Of a stretch of DNA of 64,000 nucleotides, positions 44,668 to 53,751 are shown piece after piece. Below the pieces are notes generated by a model. That model did no database searches. It saw only the letters and a list, made by a program, of their open reading frames with translations, and was not told the origin of the DNA. A program made the translations under genes and the position numbers. The first letter of the stretch is position 1. Every line of letters starts with the position of its first letter. Origin of the DNA: Paenibacillus tianjinensis (GTDB lineage Bacteria; Bacillota; Bacilli; Paenibacillales; Paenibacillaceae); NCBI RefSeq assembly GCF_017086365.1, contig NZ_CP070969.1, positions 2,232,001 to 2,296,000 on the forward strand. The letters run 5' to 3'.

Positions 44668-46491
44668 ATGCGGTTTGGCTGGAATTATCTGAAAGGCCTT
44701 CTCCAGGGGATTCTGGCGGCACGAAAATGGCTGCTGGCATACATCCTGCTCATTCTGCTGCCTGTCTCCATTCTGCTGGCGTCCTTTTATACGCGTTCCA
44801 ACAGGATCCTGGAAGAGGAGGTCACCCGCACGATGCAGCTAACGTTGAAGCAGGCGGGACTGAATTTAACCTATAAACTGGAACATATCCGTGACAGCAG
44901 CAATTCTGTTTTTATGAATCAGATCCTGTATGAGAATCTCCAGCGGCGAAGCAGCATCACTGACCAGCTCAAACAGATCAAGGAGCTGCGTAATCTGGCT
45001 GAGACTGCCAAGGAGAACGGGGATATTTTCCGGACGCGGTTTTTTGTAGACCCTTCCCGGCTGTATGCAGGAGACAGAGTGAACTTATACAAGTTGAACG
45101 ACATTAAGCAATATCCTTGGTATGCAGCTGTGATGGAAGCGGGCGGGGGGATGGTCTGGACCGGAGTATATCAGGAGAGCTATAGCGATATAGGGGTCAA
45201 AAAAATCTTTTCTGTAGCCCGAATGCTGCGCAATCCGCAGAATTATGAAGAGATCGTCGGCGTTCTGGTTATGGATGTTTCCGAAGAGCTGATCGGTGAG
45301 ATTCTGTCGGAGCTGCATTTCTCGGATACCTATGCTCCTTATCTGCTGGACGGGGCCGGAAATGTTATCTATAGTTCCGTCGAAGCGGACGCTGGTCCGG
45401 CTTCGTCAGCCGCAATGCTGCCAGCGGAGCTGCTGGATACGATCCGGCACTCGGAGGAAGGCATTCAGCAGAGTAAGGACGGCCGCAAAGCTGTAAACGT
45501 AGTCTATACCACCATCGGTCCGTCCGGGTGGAAGCTGGTGGCCAGGGTAGCCCAGTCCGAAATTTCGCACCGGGCCACGGCGCTGAACCAGTTTACCAGT
45601 ATAGCTACTCTCGCGGGGATCACCATTCTTTTTCTGGTCCTCTCTTTTGTCCTGCTGATGTTCATGACCCAAAGCATGCAGCACAGGGTGCAGATGATTC
45701 TGAAGATGATCCGCAAGGAAGGGATTGGATGGCTGGAAGAGCGCCGCTCCATGCCGGATGGCGATTTCCGGCTCCTGGAACGCAGCGTGGATCATCTGAT
45801 TCATAAAGTCAACAATCTGATGGAGGAGTCGTATCAGGCCAAAATGCAGGAACGGGAGGCCCAGCTCCGGACGCTTCAGGCGCAGATAAATCCCCATTTT
45901 CTGTACAATGCCCTTGATATGATTAACTGGTCGGCCATCTCGCATGATGCGGAGGATACCAGCCAGATGATTGAAGCGCTGGCGCATTATTTCCGGCTCA
46001 GCCTCAATAAAGGGCGTGATAACGTCAGCATTAGCGATGAGCTGGAGCTCGCCAAAGTCTTTTTGGAGATTCAGCAGAACCGTTTTCCGTCTACCTTTAC
46101 GTTCACCATTGAGGCCGGGCCGGGACTCGAGTCGTATATTATTCCCAAGCTTACCCTGCAGCCGCTGGTGGAGAATGCACTGCTTCACGGCATCCGCAAA
46201 ACCAAAGATAAACAGGGGACGATCACCATTGCTGCCCGGCTGGATCAGGATACCGTTGTGCTCACCGTCTCCGATGACGGCATCGGCATGAGCCCTGAAC
46301 AAGGGCAGCGTCTGCTGCGCGAGCCTTCCTCGGAGAAGCAGGATAACGGTTCGTCCGGCTCCTTTGGCCTCTACAATGTCAACGAGCGTATCCGTTATTT
46401 TGCCGGCAACCGCTACGGATTGTCCATCGATTCGGAACCCGGAAAAGGGACGGTCGTCATGGTAAGAATTAAAGCGGTTACATCGGAGTGA
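44668..46491 (+). CDS. YesM-type sensor histidine kinase
   Basis: 607 residues from ATG 44668 (GGGAGAG upstream). Two membrane helices (LAYILLILLPVSILLASFY near 25-45 and TLAGITILFLVLSFVLLMF near 312-330) flank a ~260-residue extracellular sensor; then a HAMP-like linker and the His_kinase domain LRTLQAQINPHFLYNALDMINW (phospho-accepting His) and ATPase motifs NALLHGIR, DDGIGMS and GSFGLYNVNERI. Partner of the YesN-type gene 30 bases upstream. Ligand probably a sugar. Confidence 0.92.
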   Translation: MRFGWNYLKGLLQGILAARKWLLAYILLILLPVSILLASFYTRSNRILEEEVTRTMQLTLKQAGLNLTYKLEHIRDSSNSVFMNQILYENLQRRSSITDQLKQIKELRNLAETAKENGDIFRTRFFVDPSRLYAGDRVNLYKLNDIKQYPWYAAVMEAGGGMVWTGVYQESYSDIGVKKIFSVARMLRNPQNYEEIVGVLVMDVSEELIGEILSELHFSDTYAPYLLDGAGNVIYSSVEADAGPASSAAMLPAELLDTIRHSEEGIQQSKDGRKAVNVVYTTIGPSGWKLVARVAQSEISHRATALNQFTSIATLAGITILFLVLSFVLLMFMTQSMQHRVQMILKMIRKEGIGWLEERRSMPDGDFRLLERSVDHLIHKVNNLMEESYQAKMQEREAQLRTLQAQINPHFLYNALDMINWSAISHDAEDTSQMIEALAHYFRLSLNKGRDNVSISDELELAKVFLEIQQNRFPSTFTFTIEAGPGLESYIIPKLTLQPLVENALLHGIRKTKDKQGTITIAARLDQDTVVLTVSDDGIGMSPEQGQRLLREPSSEKQDNGSSGSFGLYNVNERIRYFAGNRYGLSIDSEPGKGTVVMVRIKAVTSE

Positions 46492-46602
46492 AGCCAGCAG
46501 AATATACAGTCGCCAGAGACCAGAAATAATCGGATTACCACCTACAATACCCCCTGGATGAACTCGTATAATCATCTCATAAACCAGGTGGAGGTGAGTA
46601 AC

Positions 46603-47568
46603 TTGGGCACAGGTGTCACGGATTTGAAGCGGAAGAATAATGTCAAGAGGGCCAGGACCCGTTCAGTCAGCAAGTGGAGGCTGGCCTGGAGAAACAGGGA
46701 TTATTATGTACTGCTGATTCCAGGACTCCTGTTTCTGCTGCTCTTCAAATATACACCGCTCTACGGCGTACTGATTGCGTTTCAGGATTTTAATATTTTT
46801 GAGGGGATCAGAGGCAGTGAATGGGTCGGGCTTGAGCAATTTCATAAGCTGATCCAGTCGGAGGAATTTGGTAGGGTATTCATGAATACTCTGCTGATCA
46901 GTGTGTATAAAATTGTGCTGCTGTTTCCGTTTCCGATTTTTATCGCACTGGTGCTGAACGAGGTCAGGCTGATGTTCTTTAAGCGGACGATCCAGACGAT
47001 CATTTATTTGCCGCATTTTCTCTCGTGGGTGATTATCTCGGGGTTATTCGTGACTATTCTATCGACCTCCGGGGGGCTGGTCAACAATATCATCCAGTCA
47101 TTCGGTGGTGAGCCCATCAGTTTTTTTGTTAGCAATGAGTATTTCCGCAGTCTGGTTGTGTTCACGGCAGGGTGGAAGGAGACGGGCTGGAATGCCATTG
47201 TTTTTATTGCCGCCATCGCCGGAATAGACCAGGAGCAATATGAAGCCGCTGCCATTGACGGGGCGGGCAGAATCCGCAGAATGCTGCATATTTCGCTCCC
47301 GGGTATCCTGCCTACCGTGGTGCTGATGTTCATTCTCCGCCTCGGTTCAGTGCTGGATGCAGGGACAGAGCAGATTCTCACCATGTACAATCCGGTTGTC
47401 TATGAAACCGCTGATGTCATCGGGACCTTCGTGTACCGCATCGGCCTAGGCAAAATGGATTACAGCTTCAGCACTGCCGTCGGTCTGTTCAACTCGGTTG
47501 TCGGTTTTATCCTGATTATCTCAGGCAACTATATCAGCCGGAAGCTGCTGAAGCGCGGGATCTGGTGA
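46603..47568 (+). CDS. Sugar ABC transporter permease (LplB-like)
   Basis: 321 residues from TTG 46603 after GGAGGTGA; an in-frame ATG at 46558 lacks a site. Begins with a basic cytoplasmic tail (KRKNNVKRARTR), then six membrane helices (LLIPGLLFLLLFKYTPLYGVLIAFQDF is typical of LplB). EAA loop: YEAAAIDGAGRIRRMLHISLPGILP. Imports oligosaccharides with the second permease and lipoprotein downstream. No ATPase gene is in the cluster, so a shared MsmX-type ATPase elsewhere is expected. Confidence 0.92.
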   Translation: MGTGVTDLKRKNNVKRARTRSVSKWRLAWRNRDYYVLLIPGLLFLLLFKYTPLYGVLIAFQDFNIFEGIRGSEWVGLEQFHKLIQSEEFGRVFMNTLLISVYKIVLLFPFPIFIALVLNEVRLMFFKRTIQTIIYLPHFLSWVIISGLFVTILSTSGGLVNNIIQSFGGEPISFFVSNEYFRSLVVFTAGWKETGWNAIVFIAAIAGIDQEQYEAAAIDGAGRIRRMLHISLPGILPTVVLMFILRLGSVLDAGTEQILTMYNPVVYETADVIGTFVYRIGLGKMDYSFSTAVGLFNSVVGFILIISGNYISRKLLKRGIW

Positions 47569-47590
47569 GCGGGAAGGGAGAGTGGAAAGA

Positions 47591-48463
47591 TTGACGAAAC
47601 GAACCAAGGGCGATCTGGTGCTGGACACGGCTGTGTATTTCTTCCTGATTCTCATGGGTGTCATCATGCTGCTGCCGCTGATCAACGTGCTATCGAAGGC
47701 TGTCAGTGCGGAATGGGCGATCACCTCCGGGAAGGTAGGCATCCTGCCTGTAGGCTTCCAGCTAGATACGATGAAGGAGGTCATCTCCTCCTCAACGTTC
47801 ATCCGGGCCTTCGGAGTCTCGGTAGGCGTTACTGTAGTCGGAACCGTAATCTCTATCCTCATGACTGCGCTAACCGCGTACCCGTTATCGAAGCGCCTGC
47901 CGGGCATACCGTTTATTATGGTGCTGTTCATTTTCACCATGCTCTTTAGCGGAGGGCTGATCCCAAACTACCTGCTGATGCGGCAGCTGCATCTGATCAA
48001 CAATCTTTGGGTTCTGATTTTGCCGGGAATGATCAGTGTGTTCAATCTGCTGGTGATCAAGAGCTATTACGAAAGCCTGCCTGAAGCACTTGAAGAGTCG
48101 GCACGAATCGACGGGGCCAAAACTTATACGATTCTGTTCCGCATTATCCTGCCGCTCAGCATGCCGGTCATTGCGACGATTGCCTTGTTCTATGCGGTGG
48201 GATTCTGGAATGATTATTTTGGCCCGATGATTTATATCAATGATACGGCGCTTAAGACGCTGCAGCTCTATCTGCAGGACGTTGTGATGGATGCCAGCGC
48301 AGCGAATGCCGTGAACAAAAGTGTTGATGATCTCATGAACATGTCTCCCGAAGGAATCCGTGCGGCAACAGTAGTTGCTTCGACGGTACCCATCCTGTTT
48401 GTGTATCCGTTCCTGCAGAAGTATTTCATTAAGGGCGTGCTTATCGGCTCCGTCAAAGGCTGA
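47591..48463 (+). CDS. Sugar ABC transporter permease (LplC/YtcP-like)
   Basis: 290 residues from TTG 47591, preferred to GTG 47582 on spacing from GGGAGAG. Six helices; EAA loop LEESARIDGAKTYTILFRIILPLSMP. It is the second half of the membrane pore, starting 22 bases after the first permease. Confidence 0.92.
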   Translation: MTKRTKGDLVLDTAVYFFLILMGVIMLLPLINVLSKAVSAEWAITSGKVGILPVGFQLDTMKEVISSSTFIRAFGVSVGVTVVGTVISILMTALTAYPLSKRLPGIPFIMVLFIFTMLFSGGLIPNYLLMRQLHLINNLWVLILPGMISVFNLLVIKSYYESLPEALEESARIDGAKTYTILFRIILPLSMPVIATIALFYAVGFWNDYFGPMIYINDTALKTLQLYLQDVVMDASAANAVNKSVDDLMNMSPEGIRAATVVASTVPILFVYPFLQKYFIKGVLIGSVKG

Positions 48464-48497
48464 GCCGTGATCCATTATTTAGAGGAGGGTTTTACGT

Positions 48498-50057
48498 ATG
48501 AAGTATAAAAAAGGCTGGTCTCTTCTGCTCTGCACCGGGCTGCTGCTGGCAGCCGCAGGTTGTGGCTCATCGGGTAACAACGGGAACGGAAATAAAGAAT
48601 CTGCAGAGGCGACAAAGGCTCCGGCTAGCGCTGCAGCCACTACCGCGCCAACGGAAGACTCAGGCAAGCCTGAATTGAAATCGCTTAATTTGTGGTCGAA
48701 GGATGATTATAATACGTATCCGCTCGCCAAGGTCATCGAAGAGAAGACGGGTTATAAAGTGAAATATGAAATGCTGCCCGCCGACAAAGCAATGGATAAG
48801 CTGAACCTGCTGATTTCGTCCGGCGAACCCTATGATGTCATTACGATTTCCGGTGAAAAGGCTGTATACACGGACTATGCCAAAATGGGAGCGCTGGTCG
48901 ATCTGACCCCGCTCATTGATAAATATGGACCGAATATTAAGGCATCCATCTCGGAGGCATCCTTCGATGCGGTGAAAGTGGACGGCAAAATCTTTGCCAT
49001 CCCGAACAGCTCCTCGCAATTCGCCGGCGCCGACCTGATGATCCGCCAGGATTGGCTCGACAAGCTGGGCCTGAAAACACCGACCACCCTGGATGAATTC
49101 ACCGAAGTACTGAAAGCGTTCAAGGAAAAAGATCCAGGCGGCAACGGCAGCAGCGGTGCTCCGATGTCGATAGACGGCGCCCTCGCTACGACAGCCAATA
49201 TTACCGGCGCCTTCGGCATCGGCACAAGCTGGAATAAACTCGACGGCAAGCTGGTGCCGCCGCCGCTGCACCCGGGCTTCAAGGAATATCTCACGTATAT
49301 GGCTGACCTGTATAAACAGGGTCTGCTTGACAAGGAGTTTGCCGTCAATAAGGATGCTACCCTGAAGGAGAAATTCACCAGCGGCAAAATCGGCGTCATT
49401 CAGCTGCCCTGGTATGATATTCCGAGCGTGGCCGATGCCCTGAACGCCAATTTTCCGGATGCCAAGTTTGCATATCTTCCGGCCTTGAAGGGTAAAGACG
49501 GGCAAATGGGTCTTGGCATGAGCGGAGGCTTTGACCGCCTGACCTTTATCCCGAAATCTGCCAAACATCCCGAGGATGCCATCAAGTGGATCAATGCCAA
49601 GCTGGATAAAGACACCTTCAAGCTGATCGCCATCGGGGAAGAAGGCAAACATCATACGTACAAAGACGGCATCTACAGCCCGATCCTGCCGCTGTTCACA
49701 GATGAACGGGGTAATGCCAGCAACTATCTCACCGGTATAGATGAGAAGCTCTACCCGATCTACTGGCAGGCCCGTGTCCAGAAGGATGCACGCTTGTTCG
49801 CGGGCTTCTCGTATCTGAACAATGAACTGCCTGCTGAAGCGCGGATTGCCGATCCGCTTGCACTGGCGCCGTCGCTTCCTGAATATTCTAAGAACAACGC
49901 TTCACTGAATCAGATGATCAATGATTTTGCTGTAAAAGTAATTGTCGGTGAGGAATCTCCGGATGCCGTGGACGCTTTTGCCGAGAAGTACAAAGCAGCC
50001 GGCGGGGAAGCCAGCTACAAAGAGGTAAACGACTGGTACGCGGCTAGCGGTAAATAA
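48498..50057 (+). CDS. Extracellular solute-binding lipoprotein (family 1, LplA-like)
   Basis: 519 residues with a type II signal: KKGWSLLLCTGLLLAAAGC, lipobox Cys at residue 22, followed by a Gly/Asn/Ser-rich tether. The rest is a large bilobal sugar-binding protein (~480 residues), the size of LplA/YtcQ proteins that bind plant or yeast polysaccharide fragments. AGGAGGG precedes ATG. The ligand cannot be read. Confidence 0.92.
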   Translation: MKYKKGWSLLLCTGLLLAAAGCGSSGNNGNGNKESAEATKAPASAAATTAPTEDSGKPELKSLNLWSKDDYNTYPLAKVIEEKTGYKVKYEMLPADKAMDKLNLLISSGEPYDVITISGEKAVYTDYAKMGALVDLTPLIDKYGPNIKASISEASFDAVKVDGKIFAIPNSSSQFAGADLMIRQDWLDKLGLKTPTTLDEFTEVLKAFKEKDPGGNGSSGAPMSIDGALATTANITGAFGIGTSWNKLDGKLVPPPLHPGFKEYLTYMADLYKQGLLDKEFAVNKDATLKEKFTSGKIGVIQLPWYDIPSVADALNANFPDAKFAYLPALKGKDGQMGLGMSGGFDRLTFIPKSAKHPEDAIKWINAKLDKDTFKLIAIGEEGKHHTYKDGIYSPILPLFTDERGNASNYLTGIDEKLYPIYWQARVQKDARLFAGFSYLNNELPAEARIADPLALAPSLPEYSKNNASLNQMINDFAVKVIVGEESPDAVDAFAEKYKAAGGEASYKEVNDWYAASGK

Positions 50058-50147
50058 AAGAAAAAATATAAGATGAATTTGGGAACAAACATAAAGGTAA
50101 CAGTAACGGAGGGGATTTTGGAACTGGAGGAGCGTTAGCGTCCGCCT

Positions 50148-50203
50148 TTGTCTACAGATTTCCACCACTAAGAGTGGTATTAATAAATGAAATCTGTAGA
50201 CAA
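50148..50203. repeat. 15-bp perfect inverted repeat with inner hairpin, possible dispersed element
   Basis: TTGTCTACAGATTTC (50148-50162) is repeated in inverse at 50189-50203. Inside lies ACCACT-AAG-AGTGGT. The flanks are AGGAGCGTTAGCGTCCGCC on the left and AGCGGCTGGAAGTCC on the right. The total could fold as one long cruciform. It lacks a T run, so it is not a standard terminator. Confidence 0.65.
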
Positions 50204-50291
50204 CAGCGGCTGGAAGTCCAAATATCACCGCAGTTACGACTATACCAAATGTATAACGCCAAACTCGTCTTATATTGCAGGAGGAGATCAA

Positions 50292-51692
50292 ATGAAAACC
50301 TACCGGATGCGGATCAGCGAGGTTCCGCTTCAGGATGATTGGGATGTCATTGTTGTCGGAGGCGGTCCGGCCGGTTGTACAGCAGCTGCCGCAGCCGCGC
50401 GGGAAGGTGCAAGAACGCTGCTGATTGAAGCGACGGGAAGTCTGGGCGGGATGGGTACCTCGGGGCTTGTGCCGGCCTGGTGTCCTTTCTCTGATATGGA
50501 GCAGATTATCTACAGAGGGCTGGCCATGAAAGTGTTCGAGGCGCTGAAGGCGCAGATGCCGCATGTGGCTAAGGACGCGATGGACTGGGTGCCGATTGAG
50601 CCCGAGAAGCTGAAGGTGATCTACGATGATCTGGTCCAGGAGGCAGGAGTGACCGTATTATTCAACACGTTGCTGGGTTCGGTGGAAACAGAGCCGGAGG
50701 GCAGAGTTACCGCCCTGATTACGGCTAACAAAAGCGGACTCCAGGCACTCCAGGCCAAGGTTTATATTGATTGCACGGGCGATGCCGATGTTGCAGCCTG
50801 GGCGGGGGCGGAATACCTCAAAGGTGATACGGCGACCGGTGACCTAATGCCGGCTACACACTGCTTCAATCTGGGCAATGTGGATGAGTATGCTTATCTG
50901 AACGGTCCGCTGCTGCACAATAACAATAAGCAGAGCCCCATCTTCGATATCCTCCGGTCAGGCAAATATCCGCAGATTCCGGATTCGCATATCTGCAACA
51001 ATATAATCGCGCCGCGCACAGTAGGTTTTAACGCCGGACATTTATGGGATGTGGACAATACGGATGCTTACTCGGTATCGGCTGCGCTGATGCAGGGCAG
51101 AAAGCTGGCGGCTGTCTACCGGGATGCGCTTGCGGAATTTATGCCGGCTTCCTTTGGCAGTGCTTTTGTCGCCAGTACAGGTTCGCTTATGGGTGTACGG
51201 GAGACGCGGCGGATTACCGGTGACTATATTCTTAGTGTCGATGATTATGTGAACCGCCGCAGCTTTGAGGACGAGATCTGCCGTAACAGTTACTTTATTG
51301 ATATCCATGGAACAGAAAAAGAAGAGAAGCAGGCCGGAGGCAAGCCGGAGGTGATTAAGCGGTATGGCCCCGGTGAATCCCATGGTATTCCCTACCGCTG
51401 CCTGACACCCCGCTCCCTGCAAAATGTGTTGGTAGCCGGACGCTCCATCTCTTGTGTGCGCGAGGTTCAGGGCAGTGTCCGGGTGATGCCGGTCTGCCTG
51501 GCTATGGGGGAAGCGGCGGGAATTGCAGCAGCGCTGGCAGCACAGCTTCCGGGTCATGATGTCCATACTGTCGATGTTAAGATCCTGCGCAGACGGCTGA
51601 AGGAGGAGGGTGCCTATCTGCCAGATCCACCGGTGGCACAAGCCAGAGAGTCTGCTGATCCATCGCAGAATGGGGCTTTTAAATATCACTAA
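50292..51692 (+). CDS. FAD-dependent oxidoreductase (FAD_oxidored family)
   Basis: 466 residues from ATG 50292 with AGGAGGAG upstream. N-terminal Rossmann motif DVIVVGGGPAGCTAAAAAAREGA and GSLGGMGTSGLVP, VYIDCTGDADVAAWAGAEYL in the middle, and a final CREVQGSVRVMPVCLAMGEAAGIAAALA. This domain type is common beside carbohydrate uptake genes, where it may oxidise a sugar or aglycone. Reaction unknown. It is last in the two-component/ABC cluster but separated from the binding protein by the inverted repeat at 50148. Confidence 0.85.
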   Translation: MKTYRMRISEVPLQDDWDVIVVGGGPAGCTAAAAAAREGARTLLIEATGSLGGMGTSGLVPAWCPFSDMEQIIYRGLAMKVFEALKAQMPHVAKDAMDWVPIEPEKLKVIYDDLVQEAGVTVLFNTLLGSVETEPEGRVTALITANKSGLQALQAKVYIDCTGDADVAAWAGAEYLKGDTATGDLMPATHCFNLGNVDEYAYLNGPLLHNNNKQSPIFDILRSGKYPQIPDSHICNNIIAPRTVGFNAGHLWDVDNTDAYSVSAALMQGRKLAAVYRDALAEFMPASFGSAFVASTGSLMGVRETRRITGDYILSVDDYVNRRSFEDEICRNSYFIDIHGTEKEEKQAGGKPEVIKRYGPGESHGIPYRCLTPRSLQNVLVAGRSISCVREVQGSVRVMPVCLAMGEAAGIAAALAAQLPGHDVHTVDVKILRRRLKEEGAYLPDPPVAQARESADPSQNGAFKYH

Positions 51693-52540
51693 GGAAGTGT
51701 GGGTGTATGCACTCTGGTCCGGCGGTTTCGCAGAATGGCGTTGATCTCTCCGCCGGCCAGAATGATGATGGAGCTGATATACAGCCAGATCAGCAGGATC
51801 ATTACACCGCCAAGACTTCCGTAGGTTTTGGTGAAATCGCTGAACTGGTTGACATATACGGAGAACAGCACGGAGGTAGCGATCCAGCCGATCGTGGAGA
51901 AGAAGGCTCCCGGCATCACTTCCTTTAGCCGCAGTCTGCGGCTGGGAGCAATCCAATACAGCAGGGTGAACACCACGAACATCACGAAGAGAGGAACGGC
52001 ATATTGCAGCAGATCCCAGAGCTTTTGCAGACCATAAGGCAGATCAGCCAGTAAAAACACCTGTGTCTTCAGCCAGCTGCCGAGAACGAGCAGCAGAATG
52101 CTGACCAGCACCACAAAGCCGATGAACAGGGTGGCGAGGAAGGCAATCCCCCTAACTTTCCAAAACACCCTGCTCTCATCAATATCATAGGCGCGGTTCA
52201 GCCCCTTGATGATCGCGTTGACACCTTTGGAAGCAGCCCACAGAGTAGCCAGCATCCCGAAGGACAGCAAGGCCTGGCTCCGCCCCTCGGAGACATCCTG
52301 CAGAATCTCTTCAATAATGGAGACGGCTTCCGCCGGCATAATTTGCTCTAGCTGCTGGATTTTATCCTCCAGGGAAATATTGGCGTACCCGATGAGTGTC
52401 ATAATAAAGATCAGAAACGGAAACAGGGAGAGAATAAGATAATAGGTTAATTGCGCACTAATCCCCTGTACATCATCGTTTTTTATTTTTTGGAACAGTT
52501 CTTTTAGAAAAGAGTACACCCCGGCCGCATTCTTCTTCAT
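51689..52540 (-). CDS. YihY/BrkB family membrane protein
   Basis: 283 residues from ATG 52540 (GGAGGGAATT); six or seven membrane helices. DVQGISAQLTYYLILSLFPFLIF near the start is the family signature, and the last helix ends before a short basic tail. Formerly called ribonuclease BN, the family is now considered membrane proteins of unknown transport role. Its stop overlaps the convergent oxidoreductase stop by four bases. Confidence 0.88.
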   Translation of the reverse strand: MKKNAAGVYSFLKELFQKIKNDDVQGISAQLTYYLILSLFPFLIFIMTLIGYANISLEDKIQQLEQIMPAEAVSIIEEILQDVSEGRSQALLSFGMLATLWAASKGVNAIIKGLNRAYDIDESRVFWKVRGIAFLATLFIGFVVLVSILLLVLGSWLKTQVFLLADLPYGLQKLWDLLQYAVPLFVMFVVFTLLYWIAPSRRLRLKEVMPGAFFSTIGWIATSVLFSVYVNQFSDFTKTYGSLGGVMILLIWLYISSIIILAGGEINAILRNRRTRVHTPTLP

Positions 52541-52748
52541 AATTCCCTCCTCAGCTTCTTCTATAATATGCACCAGCCTGTCTTTAATATTATTATTAAC
52601 CTAAATTCAGCGGACTCTATAGTCTTCCAATATCCTGCAAATGTTTTTTCTGGGAAATGAAGGACCTCACAGCTTTTCTTCCCGCAATCCAGTTTAATAC
52701 GGATATATGGAGATTTGTGAAGCCTATAACTGGAAAAGGGGAATGTTG

Positions 52749-53678
52749 ATGAAGACGCTTGCATCCGCGGATTTAAAGGTTATCAAAAACTGGATGTACC
52801 GCAACGCCCGTCCGCTGGATCTGGCACGGTGGAAATTTCATTTCGAAGCCGGAGGTGTGGAGGCTGTGCTGGAAGCGCTGGCTGCTTACCAGAATGAGGA
52901 CGGAGGCTTCGGACATGCGCTGGAGGCAGATGCCTGGAATCCGCATTCCTCGCCGATCCAGACAGCCACAGCCGTAGAGAGGCTGCTGGAGGTTCATTTT
53001 CAAGATAACAGCCACCCGGCCGTTCAAGGCATATTGAAGTATCTGGACAGTGGTGCCGAGATGGACGGGAACACGTGGATGAATGTAGTTGCCTCCTTTA
53101 ACGATTATCCCCACGCGCCATGGTGGCATACAACCTCCAGCAGCACTGCCCGCAGCATCTTTAATCCGACGGCCATCCTGGCCGGCTTCATTCTGCGCTT
53201 TGCGGACAGGGACAGCAGGCTCTATGAACGAGGCTTGGGCATCGCCAAGGAACTGGAGGAGCTTTTTTTGCAGGATCCCCATATCGAAATGCATCCGCTG
53301 TTATGTGTAGTTAAACTGCTGGAGTGCATTGGCGAAGCCGGTGTGCAGGAACAGTTTGCTTACACTGAACTGAATGCTGCCGCCGGGAAGCGGATCACTG
53401 AGCTGCTGGAGCGGAATGCCTCGGATTGGAGCGGCTACAGCTGCAAGCCCTCGTTCTTCATCAAAACCCGGGAAAGCTTGGGCTTCACGGACAACGCAGT
53501 CTTGCTGGAGAAGGAACTGGATTATACGCTGGATATCAGAAATCAAGAGGGTGTATGGGATCTGACCTGGAGCTGGGATGGCTTTGAACAGGCGTTTGCT
53601 ATCAGCGAGAACTGGTGGAAAGCAAGTATAGTGATTGAGAAACTGCTGTTTTTGCGCGCCTTCGGACGACTAGGCTAA
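52749..53678 (+). CDS. Terpenoid-cyclase/prenyltransferase alpha-toroid fold protein
   Basis: 309 residues from ATG 52749, seven bases after AAAGGGG. Repeated helical segments with the QNEDGGFGHALEADAWNPHSSPIQTATAVERLLE motif resemble squalene-cyclase and prenyltransferase alpha/alpha toroids, and DNTWMNVVAS-type repeats follow. The catalytic DxDD acid motif of cyclases is not evident, so enzymatic function is doubtful. No signal peptide. Stand-alone gene. Confidence 0.65.
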   Translation: MKTLASADLKVIKNWMYRNARPLDLARWKFHFEAGGVEAVLEALAAYQNEDGGFGHALEADAWNPHSSPIQTATAVERLLEVHFQDNSHPAVQGILKYLDSGAEMDGNTWMNVVASFNDYPHAPWWHTTSSSTARSIFNPTAILAGFILRFADRDSRLYERGLGIAKELEELFLQDPHIEMHPLLCVVKLLECIGEAGVQEQFAYTELNAAAGKRITELLERNASDWSGYSCKPSFFIKTRESLGFTDNAVLLEKELDYTLDIRNQEGVWDLTWSWDGFEQAFAISENWWKASIVIEKLLFLRAFGRLG

Positions 53679-53701
53679 GGATTATCAGCAATAAATCAGC
53701 A

Positions 53702-53750
53702 AGCAGAGCAGTAGTCTCCCATTAATGGAGAATCGCTTCTCTGCTTTTTT
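53702..53750. terminator. Terminator between the toroid gene and the SDR gene
   Basis: AGCAGAG pairs with CTCTGCT around a second stem TCTCCCATTAATGGAGA, followed by TTTTTT. Confidence 0.75.
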
Positions 53751-53751
53751 G

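Noticed and set aside
45406..46575. 389-codon minus-strand frame opposite the histidine kinase
   Set aside because: Full overlap with a kinase having all catalytic motifs; no family resemblance; no start site.
48660..49655. 331-codon minus-strand frame opposite the solute-binding protein
   Set aside because: Shadow of a well-supported lipoprotein gene; no ribosome site or domain.
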